DNA from: CAKSQF01 sp051868045
GTDB lineage: Bacteria; Bacillota; Clostridia; Oscillospirales; CAG-272
NCBI GenBank assembly: GCA_051868045.1
Contig: JBJDZN010000012.1
Coordinates: 1-43,212, forward strand
Direction: 5' to 3'
Length of the DNA: 43,212 nt
The notes beneath the pieces are model-generated. The model did not search any database and was not told the origin of the DNA. It saw only the letters and a list, made by a program, of their open reading frames with translations. Below, one piece after another: positions 7,147-15,083 of this stretch (position 1 is its first letter; the number at the start of each line of letters is the position of its first letter). The translations under genes and the position numbers were made by a program.

Positions 7147-7175
7147 ATTATACCACATCTTTTGTGGATTGTCAA
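7147..7175 (-). promoter_or_regulatory. Consensus promoter of the hpf-leader RNA
   Basis: The minus strand shows TTGACA (7170-7175), 17 bases, TATAAT (7147-7152), preceded by TGTGG. The spacer itself holds the inverted repeat CCACA-N5-TGTGG (7153-7167), which might serve as an operator. Also in this gap, 7230-7278 carries nested inverted repeats (CTTGG/CCAAG and TTCGTC/GACGAA) of unknown role. Confidence 0.93.
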
Positions 7176-7295
7176 CAGATTTTTATATTTATTTAAAAAT
7201 ATTTTATAAATGATACACAATTTTTCGATCTTGGTGAATTCGTCAAAATGACCGACGAAGCCGAATCGAAGACCCAAGAAGTTTGGGAAAAATAA

Positions 7296-7320
7296 CGGCA
7301 AAAAACACTTTACTTTGCCG
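7296..7320. promoter_or_regulatory. Operator-like inverted repeat at the MATE promoter
   Basis: CGGCAAA (7296-7302), an 11-base gap, then TTTGCCG (7314-7320): a perfect seven-base dyad overlapping the -35 box of the MATE gene. It is well placed for a repressor, but no regulator gene is adjacent. Confidence 0.5.
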
Positions 7321-7337
7321 AAAAAAAGTGCTATAAT
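7309..7337 (+). promoter_or_regulatory. Promoter of the MATE transporter gene
   Basis: TTTACT (7309-7314), 17 bases, TATAAT (7332-7337) with an extended TGC just before it. The untranslated leader to 7431 is about 87 bases. Confidence 0.8.
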
Positions 7338-7430
7338 GGTTGAACTTTGAGACTTAAAGCAAGCCAATCAAAGGCACAGGTCCAAAAGTACGGCTTATAT
7401 CCCGCCTTTTTTGAGAGGAATCAGAAATTT

Positions 7431-8798
7431 ATGATAAAAGATATGACAAAAGGCAGTGTCGTCAGGCAAATTCTGATGTTTACGCTTCCATTGTTGCTTG
7501 GAAATCTGTTTCAACAGTTTTACAATATGGTTGACAGCATCATTGTCGGCAAATTTATCGGCACCAATGCGCTGGCAGCGGTTGGTTCCACCGGCTCCAT
7601 CAACTTTTTGATTATCGGGTTTGTCCTTGGCATATCCAGCGGATTCTGCATCCCCGTGTCACAGTATTTCGGTGCCATGGACTTTAACAGACTCCGTAAA
7701 ACCATCGCAAACATGATCTATCTGAGTCTCGTCATTACGCTGGTTCTGACGACGGTTACTCTGCTGTATACAAGGGATATTCTGATCCTGATGCAGACTC
7801 CGGAAGAGATTCTGGACGATGCCTACGATTATATCATCATCATCTTCGGCGGTATGGCTGCAACCATGTTCTACAACATCTTAGCCGGCATCCTTCGTGC
7901 GCTGGGTGACAGCAGATCCCCTTTGATCTTTCTGATCATATCCGCTCTCTCCAATGTGGTGCTGGATCTTCTGTTCATTATCGTTATTCCTATGGGCGTA
8001 GCCGGTGCCGGGTATGCAACCGTACTTGCCCAATTCATCTCCGGCTGTCTCTGCCTCGCTTACATCATCCACAAACGGGAAGACCTGAAAATCAGCCTGA
8101 AAAAAGAAGATTTCCGTCCCTCCGGTTATCTCATGAGACGTCTGCTCTATCTGGGTCTTCCCATGGCGTTCCAATTCTCCATCACTGCAATCGGCGGTAT
8201 CATTCTGCAAAGCGCAGTCAACACGCTTGGAAGCGACAGCATTGCCGCCGTAACGGCAGGTACCAAAACCCAGCAGATTGTCACACAACCCATGGAATCA
8301 CTGGGAATCACCATGGCGACTTTCGGCGGTCAGAACCGGGGTGCCGGAAAAATCGACCGAGTCAATGAAGGTGTAAATCGGTGTCTGCTTCTGTCTTTGA
8401 TCTACTCCGTTTTTGCCGGACTGTTTATGTGGTTCTTCGGCAAGCAAATGGCACTCCTCTTTGTCAATGCAGATGAAACGGTCGTAATTGATCAGATCAC
8501 ACATTTGTATCGGGTCGGCGCAGTATTTTATCCTGTTCTCGGATTCCTTTTTGTCTATCGTAACACTGTACAAGGACTTGGCTACGGCGTGCCTGCCATG
8601 CTTGCAGGCGTCTTTGAACTGTTTGCCCGTGCCTTTATTGCCATTACCTTTGTCTCCAAAATCGGATTCGATGCTGCCTGCTATGCAAGTCCTTTTGCGT
8701 GGATCATGGCGGATATTCTGCTGATTCCGGTTTACTATATTGTTATCCACAAACTGAAGCGACAGCTTCGGGATCATCCTCAAGTGTCAATTTCCTGA
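7431..8798 (+). CDS. MATE family efflux transporter
   Basis: A 455-residue multidrug/toxin extrusion-type exporter with about 12 membrane helices in two repeated halves, driven by a Na+ or H+ gradient. The N-terminal signature LPLLLGNLFQQFYNMVDSII (residues 20-39) and the following GKFIGTNALAAVG are typical of the clostridial branch; NTVQGLGYG near residue 380 is the matching second-half motif. The frame stays open upstream, but GAGAGGAA 10 bases before the ATG at 7431 fixes the start. The substrate cannot be told from sequence. The promoter carries a possible operator, so it may be regulated by its substrate. Confidence 0.92.
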   Translation: MIKDMTKGSVVRQILMFTLPLLLGNLFQQFYNMVDSIIVGKFIGTNALAAVGSTGSINFLIIGFVLGISSGFCIPVSQYFGAMDFNRLRKTIANMIYLSLVITLVLTTVTLLYTRDILILMQTPEEILDDAYDYIIIIFGGMAATMFYNILAGILRALGDSRSPLIFLIISALSNVVLDLLFIIVIPMGVAGAGYATVLAQFISGCLCLAYIIHKREDLKISLKKEDFRPSGYLMRRLLYLGLPMAFQFSITAIGGIILQSAVNTLGSDSIAAVTAGTKTQQIVTQPMESLGITMATFGGQNRGAGKIDRVNEGVNRCLLLSLIYSVFAGLFMWFFGKQMALLFVNADETVVIDQITHLYRVGAVFYPVLGFLFVYRNTVQGLGYGVPAMLAGVFELFARAFIAITFVSKIGFDAACYASPFAWIMADILLIPVYYIVIHKLKRQLRDHPQVSIS

Positions 8799-8861
8799 CT
8801 TTTTGCTATACTGATTCTGAGGACGACTATTTTCAAAGCTCTGGAAAGTGACGGTTATAAA

Positions 8862-9359
8862 ATGAGTTATCAATCACCTATGACACATGGAAGGAAAGAA
8901 AAGTTAAACCTGCTTCCCGAACTATTGCGTTCCCTGCTTGACGGAGAAACCGATCTGATTGCCAATCTATCCAATGCTTCCGCCTTGATTTTTGACCTGA
9001 TAGACGGCATCAACTGGGCAGGATTCTATCGGGTGAAGGAGGGGATGCTCCTTCTTGCTCCCTTTCAGGGAAAGCCTGCCTGTGTGCGGATTCAATACGG
9101 AAAAGGAGTATGCGGATGTGCGTGGGAACAGGATCGGACCATGGTGGTTCCCGATGTCCATGCCTTTCCCGGACATATTGCCTGTGATGCCCAGTCCCGC
9201 AGTGAACTCGTTGTCGTCCTTCACAACCCGGACGGTTCCATTTTCGGTGTCCTGGATCTGGACTCGCCCGAAATCAACCGCTTCGGTGAATCCGAAAAGA
9301 CGGTCTTAGAACAGGTCGGTCGGATTCTGGAGGAGAGGATCGGTGCATCCATTGAATGA
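8862..9359 (+). CDS. msrC: Free methionine-(R)-sulfoxide reductase (GAF domain)
   Basis: Reduces free methionine-R-sulfoxide, using thioredoxin as reductant. At 165 residues it is a single GAF domain of the YebR/fRMsr type. The three family cysteines are present with the right spacing: Cys74 (PFQGKPACVRI), Cys84 (GKGVCG) and Cys108 (HAFPGHIACDAQSRSE). An additional Cys86 lies close to the site. The RBS is weak (GGAAAG, about 14 bases upstream). The stop codon overlaps the start of the MFS gene in ATGA, so the two are probably translated together. Confidence 0.95.
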   Translation: MSYQSPMTHGRKEKLNLLPELLRSLLDGETDLIANLSNASALIFDLIDGINWAGFYRVKEGMLLLAPFQGKPACVRIQYGKGVCGCAWEQDRTMVVPDVHAFPGHIACDAQSRSELVVVLHNPDGSIFGVLDLDSPEINRFGESEKTVLEQVGRILEERIGASIE

Positions 9360-10564
9360 ATATCAATAAATCATTTAAATCAACCCTCGGTGCCTGTTAT
9401 ATCGGTTATGTGACCCAGTCAATAATCAACAATTTCCCCACGCTTCTCTTTTTGACCTTTCAGGAAGACTACTTGCTCTCTCTGGAGCAGATTTCCTTTC
9501 TGATTACCGTCAATTTCGGCACCCAACTGCTGGTCGATCTTCTTTCCGCCTATTTTGTGGATAAAATCGGCTATCGGAAATGTCTGTTTGCCGCTCATGT
9601 CCTGTCAGGAGTCGGACTTCTTGGTTTCGGTATCTTACCGGAGCTTCTCCCTTCACCGTATGCCGGACTGATAATCGCCTATGTGATCGCTGCCCTGGGC
9701 AGCGGACTGATTGAAGTCTTGGTCAGCCCTGTGGTGGAGGCTTGTCCCACAGATAACAAATCTGCACACATGAGTCTGCTTCACTCCTTCTACTCATGGG
9801 GAATCGTTGCGGTAATTCTTTTGTCCTCCCTGTACTTCAGAATTTTCGGAATTGCCAACTGGCGGTATTTATCGGCAATTTGGGCAGTTCTCCCTCTCGC
9901 CAACGCTTTCCTCTTTCTGGCAGTTCCGCTTATGCCGCTGAACAAAGAGGGAGAGTCCATGAAGATCCGGGAAATCTTCTCCCTGAAGATTTTCTATCTG
10001 CTTGCTCTGATGATGCTCTGTGCCGGAGCCTGTGAGCTGGCAATCGGACAGTGGGCATCTGCCTATGCTGAGGCAGGACTGAACGTCAATAAAACCGTAG
10101 GAGATCTGGCGGGTCCCTGCCTGTTCGCCCTGCTGATGGGAACTTCCCGTGTCCTGTCTTCAAAATTGTCCAGAAAATTTCCGCTTACCACACTTATGCT
10201 GATTTCCTCCGGGCTCTGCATTATCGCCTATCTGATGACCTCCCTCTCCCCCTACCCGTTACTTTCCTTAATGGGATGCGGACTGTGTGGCTTCTCGGTA
10301 GGTATTATGTGGCCGGGAACCTACAGCATCGGCAGTGCTTGCTGCCCGAAAGCAGGAACCGCCTTGTTTGCCCTGCTCGCCCTTGCCGGCGATTTCGGAT
10401 GCTCGGCGGGACCCTTTGTGGTTGGAATGGTCTCCAATGAACTCGGCGGAAATCTGAGCAGTGGAATCTTTGCCGCTATTGTTTTCCCGATTTTGATTTT
10501 CCTGTCTCTCCTGATATTCGGAAAAAAGCTGAATTCCAAGGGTCAGGATTACGACAAAAAATGA
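9356..10564 (+). CDS. MFS transporter
   Basis: A 402-residue major facilitator with about 12 hydrophobic helices. The loop after helix 2 carries DKIGYRKCLFAAH, equivalent to the A-motif of MFS proteins. The central loop (EGESMKIREIFSLK) separates two six-helix halves. It is coupled to msrC by a four-base overlap, and the ATG has no RBS of its own. The substrate is unknown; the pairing with a methionine-sulfoxide reductase is suggestive but not evidence of methionine transport. It ends at a terminator shared with the converging HPr gene. Confidence 0.9.
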   Translation: MNINKSFKSTLGACYIGYVTQSIINNFPTLLFLTFQEDYLLSLEQISFLITVNFGTQLLVDLLSAYFVDKIGYRKCLFAAHVLSGVGLLGFGILPELLPSPYAGLIIAYVIAALGSGLIEVLVSPVVEACPTDNKSAHMSLLHSFYSWGIVAVILLSSLYFRIFGIANWRYLSAIWAVLPLANAFLFLAVPLMPLNKEGESMKIREIFSLKIFYLLALMMLCAGACELAIGQWASAYAEAGLNVNKTVGDLAGPCLFALLMGTSRVLSSKLSRKFPLTTLMLISSGLCIIAYLMTSLSPYPLLSLMGCGLCGFSVGIMWPGTYSIGSACCPKAGTALFALLALAGDFGCSAGPFVVGMVSNELGGNLSSGIFAAIVFPILIFLSLLIFGKKLNSKGQDYDKK

Positions 10565-10566
10565 AC

Positions 10567-10613
10567 AAAACGCAGACAGAGCCGTGATCCAAACCGCTTT
10601 GTCTGCGTTTTTA
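10567..10613. terminator. Bidirectional terminator between the MFS and HPr genes
   Basis: AAAACGCAGACA pairs with TGTCTGCGTTTT, and inner bases extend the stem (GAGC/GCTT, CG/CG) around a loop. It is flanked by A and T tracts usable on both strands. Confidence 0.9.
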
Positions 10614-10623
10614 TTCCCTCATG

Positions 10624-10884
10624 CTATGAAAGCAGTTGAGTTATCAGCATCTCAAGAGCGTTTCGTGCCTCTTTTTCATCCTGACCCGAAACCTTGATCT
10701 GAATTTCATCCCCGGACTTCACGCACAGACCAAGAACCCCGAAAAGCCGTTTGAGATCGGCTTTCTTTCCGTTTTTTTCTATTGAACAGTCCGACGAAAA
10801 CTCCGACGCCTTCTTGACCAGCACTCCCGCAGGACGTGCATGGATTCCCAGTGGATCCCTTACCACAAAAGTAAAGCTTTCCAT
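10624..10884 (-). CDS. HPr family phosphocarrier protein lacking Ser46
   Basis: An 86-residue HPr-like protein. The phosphorylatable histidine is kept: His15 in GIHARPAG (residues 13-20). The position of the regulatory Ser46 is arginine (ADLKRLFGVLGL, Arg46), so HPr kinase/phosphorylase could not phosphorylate it there and it should not act as the classic CcpA co-repressor. It may still accept phosphate from EI-P, or act in another regulatory role. From memory, R46 paralogues are frequent in Clostridia beside a canonical ptsH. AAAGG lies about 11 bases before ATG. It follows the P-type ATPase by 50 bases and probably shares its transcript. Confidence 0.9.
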   Translation of the reverse strand: MESFTFVVRDPLGIHARPAGVLVKKASEFSSDCSIEKNGKKADLKRLFGVLGLCVKSGDEIQIKVSGQDEKEARNALEMLITQLLS

Positions 10885-10934
10885 TTGTCACGCATCCTTT
10901 CGGATCTATTGTTCCCCTGTCTTCCTTTTGGTAT

Positions 10935-13559
10935 TCACAAATTGATTCCGTTTCCCGACCGGAATCGCAGAATCAGCCGCCTGATCAACTCAAAGGGAAC
11001 AATCAGAAGGGACAACGCAAACACGAAAAGAAGCTGTGGCAAGGGCAGTGGCACCGATCTGAAAACGGTTCCGCCAAAGTAAATCATCAAAAGCTGTACC
11101 GCCGTCACTGCCACCATGATGACACAAAAGCCCTTGTTTTTCCGTATATGGGCAAAAAGATTGATTCTGGGCGTCCTTGCAATGAAGCAGTTGACCACGC
11201 CAAGGAAGATAAACAGCCCGAAAAATGCGGTCAAAAATGGCGTTCTGTTCTGTTCAAATCCGAAGAAAACCCGAATCGTCGGCAGTTTCAGGAAAAGGAT
11301 GCAGACCGATACCGAAAAGGATGCTGCAAAGGCGATCTGCTTTGCCATATATCGGTTGACCAACGTCTCATCCCGACGTTTCGGTGCCTCTTCCATACTG
11401 GACTGCACCGGCGGCTCCCCGGCAAATGCCAGACCACCCAAAGTGTCCATGATGATATTGATCCAGAGCATCTGAATGACCGTCACAGGAGTGTCAATTC
11501 CGATAAAGGGACCGAAAAGAGAAACGGCAACGGCAGAAAAATTCATGGTCAGCTGGAACATGATGAATTTCCGAATAGACTTAAAGATCGTGCGCCCATA
11601 CAGAACGGTTCTGACAATGTAGGCAAGATTGTTATCCAGCAGGACAATGTCTCCTGCTTCTCTGGCGATTTCGGTACCCGATCCCATGGCAAATCCCACG
11701 TCGGCAATTTTGAGGGCGGGGGCATCGTTGATGCCGTCCCCGGTCATTCCGACTACCCTTTCCCGACTTTGGGCAATCCGTACCAGTCGGCTCTTATCCT
11801 CCGGAAGTGCCCGTGCCAGTACCGCCAGATGGGGCAGAATATCCGCCACCTGATCATCGCTCATGGCGGCAAGCTCTTCAGAGGTCAGTACCAGCGACCG
11901 ATCCATCCCTGCAATGATTTTGCACCTTCTGGCAATTGCCTCTGCTGTCTCCACATGATCGCCGGTCAGCATTACCACCTGAATGCCTGCCCGCCTGAGC
12001 TGTTCCACCGAAGACTCGGCATCCCGTCTGATTTCATCCCGGATCACGGCAAATCCAATGAGAATCAGATCGCCAAATCGGTTCTCATTCGGCATCTGAT
12101 CACAGTAGGCAAGTGCCAGCAGGCGGTATGCCTGTTTACTCAGTTCATGAAGCCGTCGTGTCACCTCATAGGGTACCTGACCGTATTGAACCGAGCCGTC
12201 CTCCCGCAGATAGCCAACCGATCGGGGGATCAGCAGATCGGGTGCGCCCTTGATCAAAACTCTGCGGCTGCCCTTTGACAGTCTTACAGCAGAGTATTTT
12301 TTCTTACTGTCAAAGGGAATCTTGCTCGTAATCTCATTAGCCTCAATTTTGGCTTCCCGGGCAAATGTACCCAATGCCCTGTCGGTTGCATTGCCTCCCA
12401 AAACCTTCGACCCGTTTCTGTAACAGTCGCTGTTGAGAATCGCCTGTTCCCCAACGGCAGCTTTGAGTGCGCCCAGATCACGAAAGCGTTTAAATTCTGC
12501 GCCGCCTCCGGTCAGAAAGAGACTGACCGTCTGATTTCCGGTGGTCAGCGTTCCGGTTTTGTCGGTAAAGAGAAGGTCCATACTTCCTGCGGTTTCAATG
12601 CCCACCAGCTTCCGCACCAGAATCCGGTCCTTGAGCATTCGTTTCATATTAGCGGACAGCACCACCGTAATCATCATCGGCAGTCCTTCGGGAACAGCAA
12701 CCACTATGATTGTAACCGCCAGCGTCAAGCAATGCAGCAGACAGCGAAGCATATAGGGAAGATTCGACAGCTTGGCGGCGATGATTCCCCAGTTGAACCC
12801 GCTGTCCACAAAAATCACGTTGGCAAAATATCCGATTGCAACCAGCACGGCGGCAAAATATCCGATTTTGCTGATGGTTCCCGCAAGAGCCCGCAGACGC
12901 AGTTTCAGGGGGCTCTCTCTGGTCTCCTGCTTGAGCTGATCAGCCAGAGAGCCATAAAGGGTAGCACTGCCCACATCCAGAACTCTCATAATTCCCTGTC
13001 CTGAGGTGATAACCGATCCCCTGAAAAGTGCCGAGGGACAACCAAGCACTTTTTTCACCGTTGAAGTGGGATATTTTCTGGCATCTGCGCTCTCTCCGTT
13101 GAGCGCAGACTGATCAACCGTAATCGCTCCGGACAAAATCTCACCGTCGGCGGGAATTTTCTCGCCGGCAAACAGGAAAACCAGATCCCCCCGAACAAGC
13201 TCGGAAATGGGAACTGTCATTTGCTCATTCTCTCTGAGAACCCGACAGGATGTCTCCGCCGCCTGCCGTTGAATCTTCTCGAATGCAAGTTCGCTGCCAT
13301 ATTCCGATACGGTTGACACCAATGTTGAGGTTGCAATGGCAATAAGAATGCCGATGGATTCAAACCAGTTAAAGTTTTTCAGCGTAAAAAGGATATTCAG
13401 TGCCAGTGCAACCAGCAGCACCTTAATAATCGGATCCCCGAAGTTTTCCAGTAGCTGTTTCCAGAAGCTCTGCTTGACTTTTCCTGAGATCTCGTTTGAT
13501 CCGTACAGTTTACGGGCTTCGATGACCTCCCGATCGCTCAGTCCTCTGTATTTTTCCAA
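10935..13559 (-). CDS. Calcium-type P-type ATPase (P2)
   Basis: An 874-residue cation-pumping P-type ATPase. In order: N-terminal cation ATPase domain (LSDREVIEARKLYGSN), the actuator loop with NGES (154-157; commonly TGES), VAVPEGLP in helix 4 (287-294), the phosphorylated Asp333 in DKTGTLT, GDGINDAP in the hinge, and INIIMDTLGGLAFAGEP in helix 6. Glu in PEGL together with Asn/Asp in helix 6 is the Ca2+-site pattern of P2 pumps. The start is a TTG (codons EKYRGLS follow) with GGAAGG about 12 bases upstream; no in-frame ATG is nearby. The leader has an inverted repeat that encloses this RBS. The HPr gene follows. Confidence 0.93.
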   Translation of the reverse strand: MEKYRGLSDREVIEARKLYGSNEISGKVKQSFWKQLLENFGDPIIKVLLVALALNILFTLKNFNWFESIGILIAIATSTLVSTVSEYGSELAFEKIQRQAAETSCRVLRENEQMTVPISELVRGDLVFLFAGEKIPADGEILSGAITVDQSALNGESADARKYPTSTVKKVLGCPSALFRGSVITSGQGIMRVLDVGSATLYGSLADQLKQETRESPLKLRLRALAGTISKIGYFAAVLVAIGYFANVIFVDSGFNWGIIAAKLSNLPYMLRCLLHCLTLAVTIIVVAVPEGLPMMITVVLSANMKRMLKDRILVRKLVGIETAGSMDLLFTDKTGTLTTGNQTVSLFLTGGGAEFKRFRDLGALKAAVGEQAILNSDCYRNGSKVLGGNATDRALGTFAREAKIEANEITSKIPFDSKKKYSAVRLSKGSRRVLIKGAPDLLIPRSVGYLREDGSVQYGQVPYEVTRRLHELSKQAYRLLALAYCDQMPNENRFGDLILIGFAVIRDEIRRDAESSVEQLRRAGIQVVMLTGDHVETAEAIARRCKIIAGMDRSLVLTSEELAAMSDDQVADILPHLAVLARALPEDKSRLVRIAQSRERVVGMTGDGINDAPALKIADVGFAMGSGTEIAREAGDIVLLDNNLAYIVRTVLYGRTIFKSIRKFIMFQLTMNFSAVAVSLFGPFIGIDTPVTVIQMLWINIIMDTLGGLAFAGEPPVQSSMEEAPKRRDETLVNRYMAKQIAFAASFSVSVCILFLKLPTIRVFFGFEQNRTPFLTAFFGLFIFLGVVNCFIARTPRINLFAHIRKNKGFCVIMVAVTAVQLLMIYFGGTVFRSVPLPLPQLLFVFALSLLIVPFELIRRLILRFRSGNGINL

Positions 13560-13563
13560 AACC

Positions 13564-13599
13564 GTTTACCATCCTTCCCGTAATCGGTGAATGGTAAAC
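13564..13599 (-). promoter_or_regulatory. Inverted repeat around the ATPase RBS
   Basis: GTTTACCAT (13564-13572) and ATGGTAAAC (13591-13599) are a perfect nine-base dyad four bases upstream of the TTG start. In the transcript the GGAAGG Shine-Dalgarno sits at the end of the loop next to the second arm. It could be an operator or an RNA switch for translation. Confidence 0.55.
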
Positions 13600-13619
13600 T
13601 ATATTCGAAATCGGAAAAG

Positions 13620-13649
13620 ATTATGAGTGGATTCAGGGAATTTGTCCAA
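13620..13649 (-). promoter_or_regulatory. Probable promoter of the ATPase-HPr operon
   Basis: The minus strand shows TTGGAC (13644-13649), 18 bases, CATAAT (13620-13625). Both boxes are one or two bases off consensus, so this is moderate support. Confidence 0.5.
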
Positions 13650-13671
13650 CTGACAGAACTTACCTCAAAAC

Positions 13672-13692
13672 GCCCCCGGAAAAATCCGGGGT
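13672..13692 (-). terminator. GC-rich hairpin in the gap before the ATPase operon
   Basis: CCCCCGGA and TCCGGGG pair over seven bases around AAAA; on the minus strand CGTTTTGAGG follows. It may back up the rpiB terminator and shield the ATPase promoter from read-through. The rest of the gap 13560-13860 is A/T-rich and I see no gene in it. Confidence 0.5.
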
Positions 13693-13821
13693 GCATTTAT
13701 GAAAAGCAACCCCGGAATACTGAAATTTTATTTCTCTTCTGCAACTTTCCTTCGTCAAGGAAAATTGGATTTCATTTATTGATTTTTTTAAATGGAATCG
13801 TAATCTTTACTGATTGACGCA

Positions 13822-13852
13822 GAAAAGGGGCTTTACGAGAAAGCCCCTTTAC
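13822..13852 (-). terminator. Terminator of the fhs-tsaE-tsaB-rpiB operon
   Basis: AAAGGGGCTTT pairs perfectly with AAAGCCCCTTT around a five-base loop, followed by TTCTGCG on the minus strand, nine bases past the rpiB stop. Confidence 0.9.
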
Positions 13853-13860
13853 AAACAGAG

Positions 13861-14310
13861 TTATCTATGTGCATCCAGATCGCTGAGCATATCCACACGA
13901 ATGGAATGCCGTCCGCCAAGAAAATCGGTATTCAGGAAAAGCTCCACCATATCGACGGCAAGACCTGCTCCGATGACGCGGGCACCGAGACAAAGGACGT
14001 TTGCATTGTTATGCGCCCTTGTCATTCTCGCAGAATAGGTATTCTCACAAGCGGCAGCACGGATTCCCTTATGCTTATTGGCAGCCATGGACATACCGAT
14101 TCCCGTTCCGCAGATCAATATTCCCAGATCAGCCTTGCCCTCGGTAATGGCATTGCAAACCTTATCCGCATAGATGGGGTAGTTTACCGAATCGGTACTG
14201 TCACAGCCCATATCCAGAACCTGATAGCCTTCCTCTTTGAGATATGCCAGAATCGGCAATTTCAATTCATATCCGCCGTGATCACAGCCAATTGCAATCG
14301 TTTTCCTCAT
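13861..14310 (-). CDS. rpiB: Ribose-5-phosphate isomerase B
   Basis: Interconverts ribulose 5-phosphate and ribose 5-phosphate (RpiB/LacAB family). At 149 residues it has the normal length, with the family N-terminus IAIGCDHGGYELK (Asp10, His11), the catalytic Cys67 in ICGTGIGMSMAANK, and ARMTRAHNNANVL further on. The frame opens at 14346, where an ATGA overlaps the tsaB stop, which would add 12 residues; I prefer the ATG at 14310 because family members begin just before IAIG and GGAAGGG lies upstream. Last gene of the fhs operon. Confidence 0.93.
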   Translation of the reverse strand: MRKTIAIGCDHGGYELKLPILAYLKEEGYQVLDMGCDSTDSVNYPIYADKVCNAITEGKADLGILICGTGIGMSMAANKHKGIRAAACENTYSARMTRAHNNANVLCLGARVIGAGLAVDMVELFLNTDFLGGRHSIRVDMLSDLDAHR

Positions 14311-14342
14311 TTTTCCAACCCTTCCTATCTTTTTCAGTGATT

Positions 14343-15065
14343 TCATTTTTTCTGCTGCTCAGACATTCGTTCCAGCCGCTCCCGTTCTGCCTGAGATGCT
14401 CTCAGATAGACCGGAAGAAGCTCGCTGTCGGTACCCGATTGTCCGTTATCATACCTGACCTTTGCCGCCCTTGCGACGCTTACGGCATGAGAAAGACGAG
14501 CGGTGGGCGGTGTGACACGAAAATTCCCCGGCAGATTCTCCGGCAATCCAAGCAGATTTGCCGTCATATCATACCCGTCTCCTACCAGATAAATCGGTTC
14601 CGACTGATGCTTCAACTCGGCGCACAGTTCCTTCACGGGAATCAGCCGATCCTCGCACAAGCGGGTCGGTATACCGGATCTCATCGAAAAGAGAGCATGA
14701 TAGACCTGTTCCCGTCTGGCATCCATGACAGGACAGATCAGTCCGTCCGAACCCGTCAGGTTATATGCCAATGCCTCCAGTGTCGGAACCCCGATACAGG
14801 GCTTTCCCGAACCGAACGCCAATCCCTTGATCAGCGAAATCCCAATCCGGATTCCCGTAAAGGAACCGGGACCGTTGGATACCGCAAACAAATCCACCTC
14901 TGAAAGGTCAATTCCAGCCAACTTCAGCATGGATTCCAGCATGGGAAGCAAAGTCTCGCTGTGTTTGTTCTGATCGCAAAGGGAAAATTCCGAGACAAGA
15001 GAATCATTTTCGCAAAGTGCCACTGAGGCAACGGAGGCAGATGAGTCAAGTGCCAGTATTTTCAT
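14343..15065 (-). CDS. tsaB: tRNA t6A biosynthesis protein TsaB
   Basis: Non-catalytic ASKHA-fold partner of TsaD in the complex that puts threonylcarbamoyl on A37 of ANN-decoding tRNAs. 240 residues. ILALDSSASVASVAL at the N-terminus and the signature SNGPGSFTGIRIG (family NGPGSFTGLRIG) are clear. A GTG 12 bases upstream is in frame but lies inside the Shine-Dalgarno (AGGGGGTGA), so the ATG at 15065 is the better start. It lies downstream of tsaE with an 18-base gap. Confidence 0.95.
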   Translation of the reverse strand: MKILALDSSASVASVALCENDSLVSEFSLCDQNKHSETLLPMLESMLKLAGIDLSEVDLFAVSNGPGSFTGIRIGISLIKGLAFGSGKPCIGVPTLEALAYNLTGSDGLICPVMDARREQVYHALFSMRSGIPTRLCEDRLIPVKELCAELKHQSEPIYLVGDGYDMTANLLGLPENLPGNFRVTPPTARLSHAVSVARAAKVRYDNGQSGTDSELLPVYLRASQAERERLERMSEQQKK

Positions 15066-15083
15066 ATGTCGGCTCACCCCCTG

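Noticed and set aside
13587..13817. 76-codon plus-strand frame in the gap before rpiB
   Set aside because: No RBS, crosses the promoter and hairpins of the ATPase operon, and the sequence has no recognisable pattern.
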